A stretch of DNA of 64,000 nt from Bombyx mori (taxonomy: Eukaryota > Arthropoda > Insecta > Lepidoptera > Bombycidae), in contig NC_085130.1 in NCBI RefSeq assembly GCF_030269925.1, positions 4,910,501 to 4,974,500 of the forward strand. The letters are read 5' to 3'. Below the pieces are notes generated by a model, which did not search any database, was not told where the DNA came from, and saw only the letters and a program-made list of their open reading frames with translations. Positions 9,669-19,851 of this stretch are shown in pieces. Each line of letters starts with the position of its first letter. The first letter of the stretch is position 1. The translations under genes were made by a program, and so were the position numbers.

Positions 9669-10345
9669 TCCTTTCAACTTATTTTTACCATCGCACTGCC
9701 TGCTATAGGAACTCAGTGCAGTTACAGATGTATTTTTCTTTACTGACTATCTGTCCAATGTGTTTCCTGAGTACTATGATATCTCAGCAGTTCGCAGTGG
9801 CTTGGCTGTGCTGAGTATTGCTGAGACCATGAGCGACGGTGATCACTTAGATCAAAATAGCATTGTCTTCCTTTTCGCGAGTTATATCCCTAAAGTTTGT
9901 TACACTAGATCGTTGAGCCTTCATTTTTTCCACCAAAAATATTGAAACATTTCCTAAGTATATTCGTGCTACCACCAAATAAAACTTACCTGCATACTAA
10001 GCATAAAGCAAGTTCTAAGGATGATATAATTTCAACGAGCACTTCAAAAGCTGGGTTTATTTACACACTCAACTCAGCAGAAGCTTAGTTTTAAATGTGT
10101 ACATACGGACTTGTATTTCACCGAGCGTGACAGTATTGTATAATTGTATGGGCGAGAAAAATTTACAAAGTCATTATAGTTTTTTTTTGTTATATGTACT
10201 TGATAAATTTATGACATACTTGGAATTAATTGATGGCCAAAAACCTATATCCCATCATAATTCAGATGCCTCTAGTGCGTAAAAATTTCATATTCCTGTA
10301 TTTGTTTCTTTGCATAATATTATCATACCTTCATTGCCAAAATCT
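9669..10345. other. Unrecognised sequence
   Basis: Two open frames of about 61 codons occur, but neither resembles a known family. Confidence 0.45.
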
Positions 10346-10417
10346 AACATGTGCTAAGTACGTATAAGAATTACGTAATAAAGAAAATAGCTTCTGTCTG
10401 TAGAATGTTCTCAAAGT
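10346..10417 (+). repeat. 72-bp dispersed repeat, copy 1
   Basis: AACATGTGCTAAGTACGTAT..AAAGAAAATAGCTT..TGTCTGTAGAATGTTCT matches 22787-22858. Function unknown. Confidence 0.7.
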
Positions 10418-10637
10418 CGCGGGACTTCAGTTTTGTGTCTTCATTTACATTGTGACTATGATTTTCATCTTATTTATAAAATGTGTATTCAAAATGCTAG
10501 CACAAAAAATAGATAGTTCTAAAAATCATTACATTGAATTAAAGTTATGTTATTTTTTTATGAATTCATCAAATATTAGTTTTAATTAAATAATAAATAA
10601 TAATAAATAAATAAATAATTATTTTTTTATTATTATA

Positions 10638-10747
10638 CTAGCTGAGTCCCGCGATGTTACCCGCGGTTATTGTCGTAGCGTGGGTGACGCCGCGGGACGA
10701 AGCTAGTTTAAAAAAAGTAGCCTAAGTTACTCTTTATATCATGAGCA
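10638..10747 (-). mobile_element. CTAG-ended fragment, possibly Helitron or retroelement end
   Basis: Begins CTAGCTGAGTCCCGCGATGT and contains a GC-rich CCCGCGG / CCGCGGG pair. The CTAG next to A resembles the reverse-oriented Helitron ends in this window, but the other end is lost where it joins Bm1 at 10748. Confidence 0.45.
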
Positions 10748-10902
10748 TTCGGCTTGAAGGGTTGGGCTGCCGTTGTGAATATACCTTAGAAGTGATATCT
10801 CAAGGTGGGTGGCGCGTTTACGTTGTAAATGTCTATGGGCTCCAGTAACCACTTAACACCAGGTGGGCTCTGAGCTCGTCCACCCATCTAAGCAATAAAA
10901 AA
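10748..10902 (+). mobile_element. Bm1 SINE, 5'-truncated
   Basis: Starts in mid-body at TTCGGCTTGAAGGGTTGGG and runs to CACCCATCTAAGCAATAAAA. Confidence 0.9.
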
Positions 10903-11169
10903 ATGTGTTGTGGTGTCGAGACATGCATGACAAATTGTGTACCCGTATATCGAATTTAAGTTCGCCCGTTCGTGGTGGTACAAAACTTCAACTTGAGACC
11001 TTAATATGGTTTAAGTTTGACACCAAATACGCTAAAGCGCTAGCTTACTCGCGGATTTATTGCTGCCAAGACGTTTTCACTTTTATTTCGACCGGCACAT
11101 GGTAGGTTTTGAGGCATTCGTGGCTTCGGAGTTAAGGACACAGGGAAAATCGTTCACAGAACGGTTGAC

Positions 11170-11285
11170 GTCGCTTGGTCGACCGACAATCCAAATGATA
11201 TCATTTGGAACATACATACATATATGCAAATATATTTTGAAAATGTCGTTAGCGCGATTCAGGCATCTGTCAAATATCTTGTTTT
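11170..11285 (+). repeat. TTCGGAAC repeat, copy 1
   Basis: Recurs at 24515, 33172 (reverse) and 57630. Common core: CTTGGTCGACCGACaatCC, a short imperfect inverted repeat around ATTTGGAAC (TTCGGAAC in the others), then TTTTGAAAATGTCGTTAGCG and CAGGCATCTGTCAAATATCT. Family unknown. Confidence 0.65.
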
Positions 11286-12040
11286 GTGACAGCAGTTCAC
11301 TACAATTGTCTCAAAAGTAACGCCTTACCAATTATGTTTTGTTTTTCCATAGATAACTAACGCGTTTAGCAATAATACGACTGAGATATACTTAACACAA
11401 AACTATGATTAAATTTCAATGAAAAATTATGATTAAAAATAACCATTGAAAACAAGCATTTACGGTTTTGTTTCGAATTTCTACTAGCTTGGTAGGTTTC
11501 TAAGATAGCCTTTGGTAGGATTTTATTTATACAAAAAAAAAAATATTAAAAAAAAAACAACCAAATGCTATAAAATATGTAGTTACGGTAGCATAGCCAT
11601 TAAAATTTAAATACGGCTTAACAATTAATGATACAAGATTATAGTTTTAGTAAGCTGTAATATATATTTTATCCAGGAAGCAACAACCAGTCACTCATGT
11701 AGACTTCAAATACCCTGTATAACTAACAACTGGTGATATATTCGGTCTATTCACGAGAATGTGCTGTCGGTAACTATTACCATCCTATCGACATAGACAA
11801 TATTACGTACAAACCAAAAAAACAAAACACGAAGCCGAAAAGCAATTGAAAAATAAATATTTAAAAGCCATTGTACACGCAGTACCGGGAAAACGAAAAT
11901 TGCGAGACACACACATTTAAAAACTCTGCATACATTTATCTTGCATGAGCTTATTTTCATTTAAACTATCAATATATAAACATCTATTTGGTTTGTCTGT
12001 TCTTATCAATGGATTTTTGTTTAGAAGCTCAGAGACCAGC
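11286..12040. other. AT-rich sequence, nothing recognised
   Basis: Contains A-runs at 11530-11560 only. Confidence 0.5.
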
Positions 12041-12293
12041 TTTTTTTTATTTTTTTATTGCTTATATGGGTGGGCGAGCTCACAGGCCACCTGGTGTTAA
12101 GTGGTTACTGGAGCCCATAGACATCTACAACGTAAACGCGCCACCCACCTTGAGATATAACTTCTAAGGTCTCATGTTTTAGTTACAACGGCTAGCCCAC
12201 CCTTCAAACCGAAACGCATTACTGCTTCACGGCAGAAATAGGCAGGGCGGTGGTACCCACCCGCGCGGACTCACAAGAGGTCCTACCACCAGT
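12041..12293 (-). mobile_element. Bm1 SINE, complete body
   Basis: Poly-T tail, CACAGGCCACCTGGTGTTAA, CTGCTTCACGGCAGAAATAG and GGTCCTACCACCAGT all present and close to the other well-preserved copies, so relatively young. The tRNA-like head is absent. Confidence 0.93.
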
Positions 12294-12403
12294 TAAATTT
12301 ATTACCACCAGCTATTTTTAAGTGGAGTACCAGAGCTTAAGAACATTTATTTAATGCAATAGAATATCTTCGAAGTCAGAAGAATCCGACGTGCAACCTT
12401 ATC

Positions 12404-12583
12404 CATAAACACAACCCACTGATTTTCTCGTTGGACCTTCTCAGTGGGTCGCGATTTCGATGCGTTGGTAGATTCTGCGAAGCCCTGCTTTTGCTAGGGC
12501 CTTATTTGCAAATCCTATCAGGTTGCGCTCGTGACCTCCTACCTGTCCGAATGTAGCTGTAATAGCAACTTAGGTTACCAGCG
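12404..12583 (+). repeat. Hp3 repeat
   Basis: Both hairpin arms are visible (CCCACTGA..TTCTCAGTGGG), then GGTAGATTCTGCGAAGCCCT and a decayed end near 12583. An RTE remnant follows almost directly. Confidence 0.8.
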
Positions 12584-12584
12584 A

Positions 12585-12977
12585 TTAGATACGACAACAA
12601 AGCAAAAGAAAAATATTTCTTCTCTTCTTAGTCGCATACTTCATTGCTAAAGGTCGTGTCCCTGAAAGCCCTTCGTGGCTCTTTGTACCATCAGTTTCCA
12701 TTTCCTTCGGTTTTCGGCTTCTCTCAGGGCGGTCGCAACAGAGAGTCCAGTGAGTTATCTGACCTGACCAACGGTTTGGTAGCCGACCGGTGAGTCTTTT
12801 CCCTTCTACCTTGCCCACCACAGTCAAATTTTCAAAGTTGTCTGGTGGCCGCCGAGCAATGTGACCAAAGTAACAAAGAACCTTCTGGAAGCAAATCATC
12901 GACAGTCTCGTTTCTTTGCGTAATTGCTCGAGGACAGATTTGTTTGTTCTCTTGGCGGTCCACGGTATGCAGGGCAT
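12585..12977 (-). pseudogene. RTE-like LINE, C-terminal remnant
   Basis: An open minus-strand frame of 130 codons. Its N-terminal part reads MPCIPWTAKRTNKSVLEQL, then VLCYFGHIARRP, LTVVGKVEGKRLTGRLPNRW and SGQI. This is the FGH.ARR..NLE...V.GKVEGKR..GR.P.RW.DQI pattern of the RTE C-terminus. Further residues (RSRKPKEMETDGTKS) look frameshifted. The subfamily differs from the 1482 and 28773 copies. Not a host gene despite the intact frame: there is no start context and no upstream domain. Confidence 0.82.
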
Positions 12978-12989
12978 TCTTCGCCAACA

Positions 12990-13510
12990 CCATATCTCGA
13001 ACGCTAAAAATATTTAAATGCCCAATATTCTTTGAAGTATATAATGATATTAGTGGAACACGGTCAAGCTTCTCTATAACTATCGATCGATAAAACGTAT
13101 TCTAATTACAACTCGGGTATCCCAAGCCATTTATTGAGGGTAGTACAACAAAAACCTTCTCTGAAATAACAACAACGTACTATACAGTCCTTGCACAGGG
13201 ATGACAAGCAAAATCTTGAAGTGCTTCACATTCTACCATCACCCCTTTAGCCTATTAGGCTTAAGCCCAGGCAGGGGTGGTTGCAATAAGGCCCGAACCG
13301 TGCCCCCGAAAGGGACACGAGGACCCGACTGATAATAGCATTGGCCATACCAAGCACTATATTTTTATCACAATCAGACGAGTTTACGAACACATATATA
13401 GTTAAATATGACAAGCGTGTAATGTATATATACATAAGATAATGCACATAACAATAATGCTATTCTTGAGGTGCCAGTGGTTGTGATGAAACCTCGCTTA
13501 TTGAATGAAC
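12990..13510. other. Unrecognised sequence
   Basis: Nothing supported; an open frame at 13247-13447 (minus) has no recognisable content. Confidence 0.45.
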
Positions 13511-13740
13511 TTACTGATGGTACGGGTAGGTACCACCACCGTGCCTAGTTCTGAAGTGAAGCACTAATGCATCCCGGTTTGAAGAATGGAGCAGTTGTTG
13601 GACTGTATAAACTGACAACATATGTCTCAACCTGGATGGTGGCATTTACGTTGCTGATTTCTATGGGCTTCTGTAGCTACTTGATACCAGGTGGCAGTGG
13701 TGAGCTCGTCCACTCATCGTAACAATAAGCAAAGAGAAAA
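13511..13740 (+). mobile_element. Bm1 SINE, diverged, 5' deletion
   Basis: TTACTGATGGTACGGGTAGG shows a deletion of about 20 bp after the first 9 bases of the body. The rest follows to CTCGTCCACTCATCG..AACAATAAGC. Confidence 0.85.
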
Positions 13741-14319
13741 GAATCACTATAAATCTGAAGTGTAGACCAATAAACTTAATGGCCTTTATAGATTCGTTCA
13801 TAGAAAGGAAACAAAAAACCCCTGATTTATACAAAAAATATTGTCTTAATTAAAACATTTCTTTCTGTGAATTAAGACTAGGCAGAATTTATAACACTTG
13901 ACGGGACAAAAGTGAATCCAAGGATAAATATAGGTCAGAACGGGTCGTGTCTGGAGGTGACTAAGAAAGTGAAAACCTAGCCATTTTCTTAGCTCTGTTT
14001 ACGATTGTACTTATAAAAACTGTAACTTTTTCATCTAAATCAAGAGTTCTACTCAAATTTTTTTTTCTTGTTACAAAAAAGTTTGGGAAAAGAAAGAAAA
14101 GAGAGTTGTCGGATTGTCGTGGGTAGTTCGGATGCTGCGTGATTAGTAGAATTATATTGAAATATGCTAAGTCTGATGTGAATATCGTCGAGAATATCTT
14201 TTAGAGTAATGCTCTGAGAGTTTATTTGAGATGATCCCATCATCTCCATTTTACAAAGATCCCCCCCCACAGAAATAGCATTCATTAATTAAGCTCTCAT
14301 TTGCAGTCCCTTTCCGAAA

Positions 14320-14515
14320 ATATTTTTTCCACATACTATCTGGCTCTGGCTTGAAGTTGGTGCGTGGTATTTCCTAAAGCCCTCTCTTCAAAAGAAGCTT
14401 GGGAAAAGTCTTAAAAGGCAGAGAGAAGCTCAAATGTGACCGTAGTTTTGATAATGCCCATGAGTATAGGTGACCACAAAGCATCAAGTGGCTTGTGCGC
14501 GGTTTTACTCGTTGT
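14320..14515 (+). pseudogene. Diverged Jockey-like LINE C-terminus
   Basis: From 14387 the plus strand reads FKRSLGKVLKGREKL, then FDNAHEYR, TGA at 14471-14473, then PQSIKWLVRGFTR. The better copies read GRQRLGSAPGIADVH(GRR), stop, PLTIRWAVCSSA in the same register. The same layout, with the stop in the same place, points to an older subfamily of the LINE whose 3' ends occur at 4048, 30620, 34455, 42958 and 49063. Confidence 0.6.
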
Positions 14516-15254
14516 AAATTAGTTAAAGCCACTATCTTGGTTATTTTTACTGAGAAATAGGACTGCGTCTGGTCAAGCTATTCACATTGTGATGTCCATG
14601 CACTTCGGTAAGCACTGTTTAATTACTTGTCTTACCTTAAAAAAAAAAGGATTGTGTGGTTTCATTGAAACCACGGTAAAAGTGAAACTTTTTTTCACAT
14701 TATAGACATTTAACTCTGACAAACAACATTTACATTAAACACTGACAAAAACAAACAAAATAGCGTGGAACAGTGGCACAAATGAGTAATAGTCTATACA
14801 CTACACGGTCAGCTACTGCGAACCATAGGCGCCGCCATATTGGCCTTGGTTGCTCTGACGAGCGCCTTTCACTTTATCCCTACTCCGCCGACCGTCACGT
14901 GACATGCAACACACAAACGAAAAAGTTTGAGTTTCACTTTAATAACTCGTTGAATTTCCCGAGAAGCAAATCCGCTGCGTTAAGTTGTATATGGAATGCT
15001 TGGTTCTTAATTAATGGAACGGGCGGTCCAGATTAATAAATTATAATGTTGATTTTGTTGCTGGCTTACCGGATTTTAACTCGTGAGATTGTTTTTTTTT
15101 GGTACGTTATCGTGTTAATAATGCATTTTTTATGTATGGAATTTCAAATTCTGAAAATCTGAAATAGTCCCGAATGAAATATTAAAATCTATAGTTAACA
15201 GTAATAATTTATTTATACTGTTATTTATACTGTACTGTTATCATTTATTTATCC
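14516..15254. other. Unclassified; perfect short inverted repeat inside
   Basis: GTGGTTTCA-T-TGAAACCAC at 14656-14674 is a perfect 9-bp inverted repeat. The block to about 14990 is less AT-rich than its surroundings (GGCGCCGCCATATTGGCC, CCGACCGTCACGTGACATG) and may be a repeat, but no second copy is in this window. Confidence 0.4.
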
Positions 15255-15670
15255 ACTTCGATAAAGCGGCACGACACGAGAACCCTCTCATCGTGGCCGC
15301 CGGTAACTACATTCCCGATCCTGCGGACAGAATGGAAAGCAGTCGACGTTGCCCAAAACACATCATCTCGGATCCTCCCGATCCACTAACGGTGCTTTTA
15401 GGTATGTCAAGCACCGGTCACCGTTCTTGTCGAACTCGTCGCTTGCGACGAAGGGCTCGACGAGTAAATTAACTCTCAGACACAGCCCACTGAGTTTCTC
15501 GCCGGATCTTCTCAGTGAGTCGCGTTTCCGATCCGGTGGTAGATTCTGCGAAGCACGGCTCTTGCTAGGGTTCGTGTTAGCATCGTCGTCAGGTTTGAGC
15601 CCCGTGAGCTCACCTACTAGCCACGATTACGCTGAAATAGCCTCTCAAGGCTATCAGCTTAAAAAAAAAT
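15255..15670 (+). repeat. Hp3 repeat, longest copy
   Basis: Extends further 5' than the others (CGATCCTGCGGACAGAATGG..CAGTCGACGTTGCCC..CTCCCGATCCACTAACGGTG), then the hairpin (CCCACTGAG 15486-15494, CTCAGTGAG 15511-15519), GGTGGTAGATTCTGCGAAGC and CTCAAGGCTATCAGCTTAAA. The open frame crossing it (15349-15756) has no recognisable domain and decays in other copies, so I do not call a protein. It resembles the 3' region of a non-LTR element. Confidence 0.8.
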
Positions 15671-15735
15671 CATTTATTTACGTACCGGTCGGTTTGCTAT
15701 ATACTGAATTATATTACTTGCCTATGCTAGATTTT

Positions 15736-15785
15736 GGCAAACAGGGAGTGCTCTAAGGAATTGTGTGAGATAATTTCATCATCTT
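15736..15785 (+). pseudogene. Jockey-like LINE sliver
   Basis: GGCAAACAGGGAGTGCTCTA..GGAATTGTGTGAGAT matches the GGGGAGTGCTCTGAGAAATT..GTCTGAGATGA part of the reverse transcriptase C-terminus at 49535-50104. About 50 bp only. Confidence 0.5.
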
Positions 15786-15819
15786 ATTTTTTTTTTTTTT
15801 ACTATCATTCTTATTTTTA

Positions 15820-15934
15820 ACTGGTGGTAGGACCATTTGTGAGTCCGCACGGGTAAGTACCACCACCCCGCCTATTTCTGCCGTGAAACAGTAATGCGTT
15901 TCGGTTTGAAGGGTGGGGCAGCCGTTGTAACTAT
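15820..15934 (+). mobile_element. Bm1 SINE, 3'-truncated
   Basis: Well-conserved first half of the body (ACTGGTGGTAGGACCATTTG to GCCGTTGTAACTAT), then abrupt unique sequence. Loss of the 3' end is unusual for a retroposon and implies a later deletion. Confidence 0.9.
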
Positions 15935-16584
15935 TTCATAATACGTATTTGACAAAATATGCGACATGTGCCCTTTTCGAAATTGCATATTCAATTAGAT
16001 TCGGATGAACAGGAAATACTTAAAATACGTTAATGTATGTTTCAATTTTGATGATTGGTCTGGTAACTCGATACACATTACAAAGCCGGTACTCACGTAG
16101 AGATATGAGATCGCACACTTAAGTGCAACGTATTTTACTGACTATCCCAAGTTAGGTTTAGCTACAAATTATCTCTACTAGAGCGGATTTGATTTCATTT
16201 TTTTGACTGCCTTCAGACGTATTGTTGACGACACTGTAACATCAAAGTATATTGTGCTGAAGCTAACAACTAATCAAAAGAAAATACTTCATCAATAGCT
16301 CTCTAGTATTAAGAAAGAAAAGAAAAAAACATTCCTCTATACATATAGGGTCGTCGACTTCTAAATGTGTCTATAGAAATTTTTACCTTATATCAAAAGA
16401 CGTAAACATTAATTTGGTTTGTGTAAACCGACACCCTATTTTAATAAATCCGACTACAAACGGAAAAGTCTCCTGAGAAATCATAACAACGCTACCTTGA
16501 CTATTGTAGGGATGTCACCGATCTTAATTTTTAACCGAAAATGGGCAACTATTTTAGGGATAGGCAATAGATTTTATGCTTTTT

Positions 16585-16835
16585 ACTGGTGATAGGACCT
16601 CTTGTGAGTCCGCACGGGTAGGTAACACCACCCGGCCTATTTTTGCCAAGAAGCTGTAATGCGTTTCGGTTTGAAGGGTGGGGCAGCCGTTGTAACTTGT
16701 ACTTGAGACCTTAGAACTTATATCTCAAGGTAGGTGGTGGCATTTACGTTGTTGATCTCTATGTGCTCCGGTAGCCGCTTAATACCGAGTAGGCCGTGAG
16801 CTCGTCCACCAATCTTATCAATAAAAATATAAAAA
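16585..16835 (+). mobile_element. Bm1 SINE, tandem unit A
   Basis: Shares private variants with unit B (TGTGCTCCGGTAGCC, TTAATACCGAGTAGGC) where other copies have TGGGCTCCAGTAACC and TTAACACCAGGTGGGC. Confidence 0.92.
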
Positions 16836-17033
16836 GTCCTTTTATGAAAATCCTATAAGTCTTTGTGCAGTTTCTAAGACACCAAACAAAAATATATATC
16901 GGCATAATAAACACTATTTTTGCACCTTTTAATTTGACTCCGTTGCCGAATTAACACTCAGCGAGCAGTTAGCTATTCAAGAATCTGGAGCAATACAAAA
17001 ATCCACATAAAATCTATGAACCATATGAACCAT

Positions 17034-17306
17034 GAATTATAATTTGCGTAATCACTGGTGGTAGGACCTATTGTGAGTCCGCACGGGTAGGTACCACCGC
17101 GCTGCCTATTTCAGCCGCGAAGCAGTAATGCGTTTCGGTTTGAAGGGTGGGGTAGCCGTTGTAACTCTACTTGCGACTTTAGAACTTATATCTCAAGGTA
17201 GATGGTGGCATTTACGTTGTTGATCTGTATGTGCTCCGGTAGCCACTTAATACCGAGTAGGCGGTGAGCTCATCCACCCATCTAAGCCATAATACAAAAA
17301 AAAGCT
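17034..17306 (+). mobile_element. Bm1 SINE, tandem unit B
   Basis: Also keeps about 20 bp of the pre-body segment (AATTATAATTTGCGTAATC) that unit A lacks. The two Bm1 copies therefore do not have identical 5' limits. Confidence 0.92.
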
Positions 17307-17532
17307 TCGGTCAATCAAGAGCTTACAGGTTCGCTTACTGAAGTCCTTTTATGAAAGTTCTATGTCTTCGTGCAGTTTCTAATTAATTATACAAAAAAAA
17401 AATCGGCCAAATAAGCGCTATTTTTGCACCTTTAAATCTGTAGGCTCCGTTGCCCAATTAACACTAGGCAAGTTAGCAGCAAGCTGTTCAAGAATTTGGA
17501 GCAATAAAAAAATCCACATAAAAGCTACATCC

Positions 17533-18099
17533 CTAACAAACGACCACAAGATTCTTCCATAATCTGAGAAGGAAAGAACTGCGCAATATGTTTCTGGGGA
17601 TCGGTGACGTGGGTAGCGCTCAATACACCGAATGATTTATGTTACGACGACTTTGTACGATCTTCAATTTGCAATTTTTACCCGATAATAAGGGTATGAC
17701 GGATATTTTTACGTGCGGAATTCACGAGCACCGGAAAGCCGAGATTAATGGATCGACGGAAATTGCAGCGTTAAGAATAATGAATTCGCAAGAAAAATTC
17801 CGATTGTGTGATGTTTTAATTATGTTCGTAAGTATATCTTCTATGTTGAAGACTACATGACATATCTTGAGATGTAGGGCCGCCATCATACCGTTCGTCC
17901 TAAAATTCGCATGACGTATGTATCCAGTGAAACGATCTTGAATCCCGATTTAAGGGTGGGACCATCGCAATTAAATTGAGAGTCTAACCATTGGGTTTGA
18001 TATCCATCTTAACAAGCAAACTATAAGCTCAACTTACTATTAAATAAGAAAAACATGCGTCACTTCATAACCTTAGAATCTTGTTGACAGCGAAATGAA
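17533..18099. other. Unrecognised sequence
   Basis: A 73-codon open frame at 17639-17860 shows no known domain. A faint Bm1-like trace (TTTAAGGGTGGGACCATCGC) lies near 17950. Confidence 0.4.
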
Positions 18100-18383
18100 G
18101 TCGTCGTGGCGCAACGCATTACTGCTTCACGGCAGAAATAGGCGGGGTGGTGGTACCTACCCGTGCGGACTCACAATATGTCCTACCACCGGTAATTACG
18201 CAAATTATAATTTTGCGGGTTTGATTTTTATTACACGGTGCTATTCCTTCACCTTGGAAGTCAGTCGTGAACATTTTGTTAAATACATGCTTCATTAAAA
18301 AACTGGTACGTGCCGAAATTCGAACACTGGTGCATCGCTCGACACGAATGCGTTGGACGTCTTATCCTTTAGGCCACGACGAC
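18100..18383 (-). mobile_element. Bm1 SINE with inverted copy of its own 5' tip
   Basis: Minus-strand Bm1 from body (GCATTACTGCTTCACGGCAG) through GGTAATTACGCAAATTATAA and CATGCTTCATTAAAAAACTG to the full head, ending GCCACGACGAC (18373-18383). At the other end (18100-18110) is GTCGTCGTGGC, the exact reverse complement of that tip, fused to mid-body. The SINE 3' part is missing. Confidence 0.88.
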
Positions 18384-18691
18384 TAGGTGAGCATGATGAC
18401 TAGTTTCTTGTTCAATCTACCTATCAAACCATGAAAACGTTAATAAGCCATCCGTTTCTTTTTCAGGATCAACAAAAAAGCCGGCATGTTTCGCAAAATC
18501 CTTATCTAAAGTTGAGCTGCAAGCAATTTAAGTTTTAACTGTTTAGGCATTTTACTCTAAGCAACTAAGTGAAGTTTTAATTACTTTTGTCTTTGTAAAT
18601 GTTTTGCTTTGGGATTGCCTTTCATCAAATTATTTGCCACAAAAACCAATGGTGAAATCGGAAAAACTAACAGAGCTTTAAAAGTTTTGAT

Positions 18692-19121
18692 GTCGTCATG
18701 GCCTAGAGGATAAGATGCCTGGTCTAAGTACGTTGTACCGAGACGGCCGACGTTTCAGAGCCTTCGATTCGCTTCGAAGGCTCCGTCGGCTGGGCGTCCT
18801 TGGGGTGAGCCGCGCCGTCTGGTTGTAGTGTTGACCGCGGTAACCCCCCTACCTCATCCGGGTTCTGACCTTGGAGAGGATCGGACGTCGGGTGTAAGAG
18901 TGCAGGGGAGTCGTTTAGTGGGTGGGTCCTAAAATCCTTGGGCCCGCGATCTGCTCTCAACACCTGCAGATCGTTGAGTCTCACATACCCCGCGCGCCCC
19001 GTATGCGCGGGGACCTCGTAGGAGGTTCGGCCCCCGGCCCGAAAAAAAAAAAAAAAAAAAAAAGGTCTAAGTACGTTGAGAGAGACGTTACTCTGCCGGT
19101 GTTTGAAGCCCGCAGGCAGCT
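18692..19121 (+). mobile_element. tRNA-like SINE head, split by a LINE insertion
   Basis: GTCGTCATGGCCTAGAGGAT (A-box side) lies before the insertion and GCCGGTGTTTGAAGCCCGCA (B-box side) after it. With the insert and one target copy removed, a tRNA-like head of about 87 bp remains. The region between the boxes differs from Bm1 heads, so this may be another tRNA species or SINE family. Confidence 0.75.
18736..19063 (+). mobile_element. 5'-truncated LINE with target duplication and A22 tail
   Basis: 328 bp ending GGTTCGGCCCCCGGCCCG plus 22 A. Flanked by a perfect 15-bp duplication GGTCTAAGTACGTTG (18721-18735 and 19064-19078). This is a textbook target-primed reverse transcription product. 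The same 3' end recurs at 21621, 26484, 30325, 42042 and 55847. Its minus strand is open for 86 codons, but this is GC-driven. It could belong to a described Bombyx LINE (BMC1/L1Bm or similar); I cannot verify that. Confidence 0.88.
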
Positions 19122-19363
19122 TTTTTTTTTATTGCTTATATGGGAGGACGAGCTCACAGCTCACCTGGTGTTAAGTGGTTACTGGAGCCCATAAACATCT
19201 ACAACGTAAATGCGCCACCCACCTCGAGATATAAGTTCTAAGGTCTCAGTATAGTTACAATGGCTGTCCCACCCTTCAAATCGAAACGCATTACTGCTTC
19301 ACGGCTGAAATAGGCAGGGCAGTGGTATCTACCCGTGCGGACTCACAAGAGGTTCTACCACCA
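19122..19363 (-). mobile_element. Bm1 SINE, complete body
   Basis: Its poly-T abuts the GCAGGCAG end of the tRNA-like head. The body is well conserved to GGTTCTACCACCAGTA. Confidence 0.92.
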
Positions 19364-19469
19364 GTAAAAGATACCAGCTACAGATAAAATTCTCCTACCT
19401 ATTCTAGTGATCTCGTGGGGTCATACTAAATTCACCGAACGAGTGCTAAAAGCAGAACAGAGAAGAGAA

Positions 19470-19625
19470 GCAAGAGCAGTGCTTCGCAGAGTCTACCACC
19501 GGATCGGAAACGCGATCCACTGCGTATATACGGCGAGAAACTCAGTGAACTGTATCTGTTGGTTAATTTGTTCGCTGACCCTTTTGTCGCAAGCGATGGT
19601 GACCGGTGCTTGAGGTAATATTTCT
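19470..19625 (-). repeat. Hp3 repeat, reverse, 3'-truncated
   Basis: GAGCAGTGCTTCGCAGAGTC, CGGATCGGAAACGCGATCC, GGCGAGAAACTCAGTGAAC and GGTGACCGGTGCTTGAGGTA. One hairpin arm has decayed. Confidence 0.8.
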
Positions 19626-19851
19626 AATGAAATAGATACTTAAGTCATATTCACGAAGTACTTCTACAATGAACGGAATCATGTCGTGTAGTAAAATTGA
19701 ACCCGCAAGAATTATAAACATTTTTACCAAGGGTACGGTATCTTGTAAGCCCACAGGGGTGGATATTACCACATCAACAGATTTCGAAGGATGGGGCAGC
19801 TGTTATACTATAAAACGGAGGCTTACAGCTCGTGTCTCAAAGTCAGTGGTG

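Larger units (their letters stand above)
16585..17532 (+). repeat. Tandem segmental duplication (two units of about 470 bp)
   Basis: Each unit is a Bm1 plus about 180 bp of non-SINE flank (AGTCCTTTTATGAAA..TTGTGCAGTTTCTA..GCTATTCAAGAATC/GCTGTTCAAGAATT..AAATCCACATAAAA). Flank A is 16836-17010 and flank B is 17341-17532. Unit B has about 37 extra bp after the SINE tail. Shared flank plus shared Bm1 variants means one locus was duplicated; these are not two insertions. Confidence 0.88.

Noticed and set aside
15349..15756. 135-codon open frame
   Set aside because: Covers an Hp3 repeat. Other copies of the repeat have stops and shifts in this frame, and no domain is recognisable.
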